The notes under the pieces were generated by a model. The model was not told the origin of the DNA and made no database searches. It saw nothing but the letters and a program-made list of their open reading frames with translations. Shown here one piece after another: positions 50,315 to 51,773 of a stretch of 51,773 nucleotides of DNA. The DNA is from Verrucomicrobiaceae bacterium (lineage in GTDB: Bacteria > Verrucomicrobiota > Verrucomicrobiia > Verrucomicrobiales > Verrucomicrobiaceae). The DNA is taken from assembly GCA_027490195.1 (NCBI GenBank), contig JAIXYN010000078.1, positions 1-51,773 on the forward strand. The letters run 5' to 3'. Made by a program: the position numbers and the translations under genes. Positions within the stretch are counted from its first letter, which is position 1; each line of letters opens with the position of its first letter.

Positions 50315-50610
50315 CCAGGCATGAATGGCACTTAAATAAGAGGCAGTTTCGTATCTTTGCGGCCCTCCAGTCTCAGTCTGCTTGAGCCCTGAAAGGGCGG
50401 CATAACGTAGCCCAAGGCAAGCGAGCTTCAGCGAGCGCCGCCCTGGGTTACCGCCAGCAATGCCGGGAAGCAAACCCAGCGCACTCATGACACACCAATC
50501 TCACCAGCAGCGCCTGCATGGAACTCCGCCGCGTACCCGTTGCCCCCAGAAGTCCACCAGCCATCGAAATCCACGAACCCTGTGCTTAATCAAGTGCCAT
50601 TCATGCCTGG
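50315..50610. mobile_element. MITE-like element of about 296 bp with 19-bp terminal inverted repeats
   Basis: CCAGGCATGAATGGCACTT (50315-50333) is repeated in inverted form as AAGTGCCATTCATGCCTGG (50592-50610), a perfect 19-bp pair; imperfect similarity continues outwards on both sides (A-rich run next to the arms). The interior carries no convincing gene; frames here are short and lack signals. It includes a small hairpin (GCCCTGAAAGGGC, about 50386-50398). No target-site duplication is obvious. It looks like a non-autonomous, palindrome-ended element mobilised in trans. Confidence 0.65.
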
Positions 50611-50622
50611 CTTCTTTTTCGT

Positions 50623-51309
50623 TTAATAAACTCGCTTAGCTAAGGGGCCTCTAAATAAATCTGGATCCCCTTTGGCCAAAGGGAAAGCATCGCTTTCAAT
50701 AATTCGGCTAAACCATATGTCGAAGTCTTCGCAAGTCTCTGGCAGCCAAAGATGATCATCATTTTGAAGTTCAGCTGTTAGCTCATCAGTACAAACTACC
50801 ATCTTCCATTGCCCATCTGAAATAAACCTTCTCAGCGCGAAACATGAGGGAGCTTTGGGCACTACGGCAAGTCTAAGCAAAGTAACTTCATCTGGAACTT
50901 GAAAACCTGCCTTCTTCTCAGTCTCACGAATCTCCTTTTCTACCATGATAAGAGTCGCTGGGCTATATATTCTGATCGGATATTGAAGCACTAGCATGCA
51001 CTCATTGATATAGGCATAAAATTCCTTCAGGCAAAGAGGTAAAGGGGAACCGACAAATCGCTCCAATTCGGTGAGATCAGCATTGCCATAAGCGACAAGA
51101 TTTTTGACATCCAGGACCGTTGTCTGGAATTGATCCCCTTTGCCTTGGAAGCTGGAAACAATCTTTACGCAGTCATCGAATTTTTCATGAGGATATATAT
51201 CCTCATATTTATCCACCATTTCTTGGATCTCGTAAGCATAACGGGGAGCAAAAGAAGCATATCTCCGGATCTCATGATTGCGGGACAATATCAATGATGC
51301 TGCATTCAT
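50623..51309 (-). CDS. SMI1/KNR4 (SUKH)-superfamily protein, probable immunity protein
   Basis: A 228-residue protein from the ATG at 51309. The middle has the SUKH pattern: ELERFVGSPLPLCLKEFYAYINEC, with the characteristic E-x-x-x-G-x-x-L-P-x-x-x-x-x-F-Y, then strands and DDHLWLPETCEDFDIWF near the end. SUKH proteins are often immunity proteins of polymorphic toxin systems. The gene and its surroundings are visibly AT-richer than the rest of the window, suggesting horizontal transfer. The next minus-strand gene upstream (51321-51553) is a truncated partner. Confidence 0.7.
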   Translation of the reverse strand: MNAASLILSRNHEIRRYASFAPRYAYEIQEMVDKYEDIYPHEKFDDCVKIVSSFQGKGDQFQTTVLDVKNLVAYGNADLTELERFVGSPLPLCLKEFYAYINECMLVLQYPIRIYSPATLIMVEKEIRETEKKAGFQVPDEVTLLRLAVVPKAPSCFALRRFISDGQWKMVVCTDELTAELQNDDHLWLPETCEDFDIWFSRIIESDAFPLAKGDPDLFRGPLAKRVY

Positions 51310-51320
51310 GCGGTAAATTT

Positions 51321-51553
51321 TTAGGGTTTGTAAGAGCGTCCAAATTTGAGAAGTTCGTCTGTTATTCTATAGCCTTTTTGAAGTTTTGCATAATCGCCCA
51401 CGTATCCATCAATATCTATTGCTTTAAAGGTATGTCGAATGGTGCTGGGGGGAGCTGTAACCGTAAACTCAATGTCGGCATGGCCTGATTTACCTGGAAT
51501 AGGATAAATAGCACTTATTTCTCCTGGCCATACCAGTTGGTAAAAAGTTGCCG
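51321..51553 (-). pseudogene. 5'-truncated remnant upstream of the SUKH gene
   Basis: The frame reads PATFYQLVWPGEISAIYPI, then SGHADIEFTVTAPPSTIRHTFKAIDIDGY and ends GRSYKP at 51321, 11 bases before the SUKH start. No credible start lies inside it. Further upstream the same frame runs into the inverted-repeat copy (51554-51571) and into the opposite strand of the transposase gene. It is probably the C-terminal end of a toxin or secreted protein cut off by the element. Confidence 0.5.
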
Positions 51554-51571
51554 GAAAAAGATGCCAGGCAT
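51554..51571. repeat. Third copy of the CCAGGCAT repeat arm
   Basis: GAAAAAGATGCCAGGCAT matches, with one mismatch in 17 bases, the complement of 50604-50620, in inverted orientation. The SUKH gene and the truncated partner are therefore bracketed by inverted copies. The nearby arm at 50315 has the same core. Confidence 0.6.
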
Positions 51572-51614
51572 TTAGTTGATTGACCGCATTCGTTTTTCGC
51601 CCACTTTTCGCCCG

Positions 51615-51773
51615 ATGAAAACCGCCCAAACCTCTGATCGCCAAGCTCTCCCGCTCGAAGAACAGCTCGTCGGTGTCAATGCGAAAACAGGACTCTATCC
51701 CGGCGCGCGGTCGTGGTCGGGCGGCAGGTTTCGGGTTCTTGGCAAGGGGCCGCTAGAGTCTTATTGTTATCAC
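51615..51773 (+). CDS. 5' end of a probable REP-associated (Y1-type) transposase
   Basis: An ATG at 51615 opens a frame that stays open to the end of the window (53 codons). It reads MKTAQTSDRQALPLEEQL, then a segment ARSWSGGRFRVLGKGPLESYCYH. The ending S-Y-x-Y-H matches the place where REP-associated tyrosine transposases and relatives continue as YHVxxR before the HUH motif. The HUH and catalytic Tyr are outside the window, so the call is provisional. Its neighbourhood has inverted-repeat arms (51554, 50604, 50315). Confidence 0.4.
   Translation, partial: MKTAQTSDRQALPLEEQLVGVNAKTGLYPGARSWSGGRFRVLGKGPLESYCYH

Noticed and set aside
50234..50488. Minus-strand 84-codon frame within the inverted-repeat element
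   Set aside because: No start signal or domain, and it runs across the element arm; considered non-coding.
1..51773. tRNA, rRNA or other structured RNA genes
   Set aside because: Nothing with a cloverleaf, rRNA core or known RNA motif was recognised by eye; a covariance-model search would be needed to exclude small ones.

Overview
The window looks like a chromosomal segment of a Verrucomicrobiota bacterium (Prosthecobacter/Verrucomicrobiaceae-like), with Planctomycetes-style gene content. The clues are the DUF1549/DUF1553 plus DUF1501 gene pair, exported PQQ-type propellers, a pentaheme c-type cytochrome next to a sorbosone-dehydrogenase-like protein, DUF4159, Tat-exported TIM-barrel isomerases, and many secreted carbohydrate-active proteins. 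This is inference from gene families; no rRNA or tRNA gene was seen. No CRISPR array was seen.

Layout. 1-4.0 kb (minus): a possible transposase start at the left edge, three small unknown genes, a shrunken second copy of the ileS 3' end, and ileS. 4.2-4.9 kb: a nucleotidyltransferase with a small overlapping partner, arranged like a toxin-antitoxin pair. 5-7.5 kb: a secreted beta-helix protein. 7.5-8.8 kb (minus): three small unknown genes. 8.9-19.3 kb: mostly housekeeping and envelope genes (enoyl-reductase-like MDR, surE, TPR protein, AspT-like transporter, truncated hemoglobin, DUF2490, MFS, lipoproteins, CDP-alcohol phosphatidyltransferase, nth). 19.3-25.5 kb (minus): a Pro-rich outer-membrane protein, a membrane-anchored unknown, and a 1335-residue exported PQQ/LamG protein. 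25.6-26.2 kb: parDE-like toxin-antitoxin. 26.2-28.1 kb: M50 protease and a terpene-cyclase-fold repeat protein. 28.1-30.8 kb: two gene-poor stretches around mrp, with a decayed transposase end. 30.8-39.3 kb (minus): a redox/catabolic cluster (TIM-barrel isomerase, small unknown, PfpI/DJ-1, pentaheme cytochrome, sorbosone-DH-like propeller, DUF4159, transglutaminase-ricin). 39.4-42.9 kb: murA divergent from blaI and an M56 (BlaR1-like) gene. 43-48.6 kb: PL10 pectate lyase and a DUF1549/DUF1553-DUF4272-DUF1501 block. 48.8-51.8 kb: a DMFase-beta-like protein, then an AT-richer island with a SUKH-like gene, a truncated partner, an inverted-repeat element and the start of a probable REP-associated transposase.

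The most unusual theme is short palindromic or repeated DNA that lies inside reading frames and is translated. A double hairpin sits in ileS. A 116-bp element lies between the start codon and the signal peptide of the sorbosone-DH-like protein. A 50-bp element follows a heme motif in the cytochrome. TTCGTCATTC-type repeats build the signal peptide of two exported proteins and lie just before a membrane helix of the M56 protein. With a probable REP-associated transposase at the right edge, this suggests an active palindrome family that tolerates, or is selected for, in-frame insertion. The second theme is a BlaI/M56 regulatory pair in which the M56 protein ends in an ExbD/TolR-like domain, with a pair of dyad operators in the murA-blaI intergenic region.
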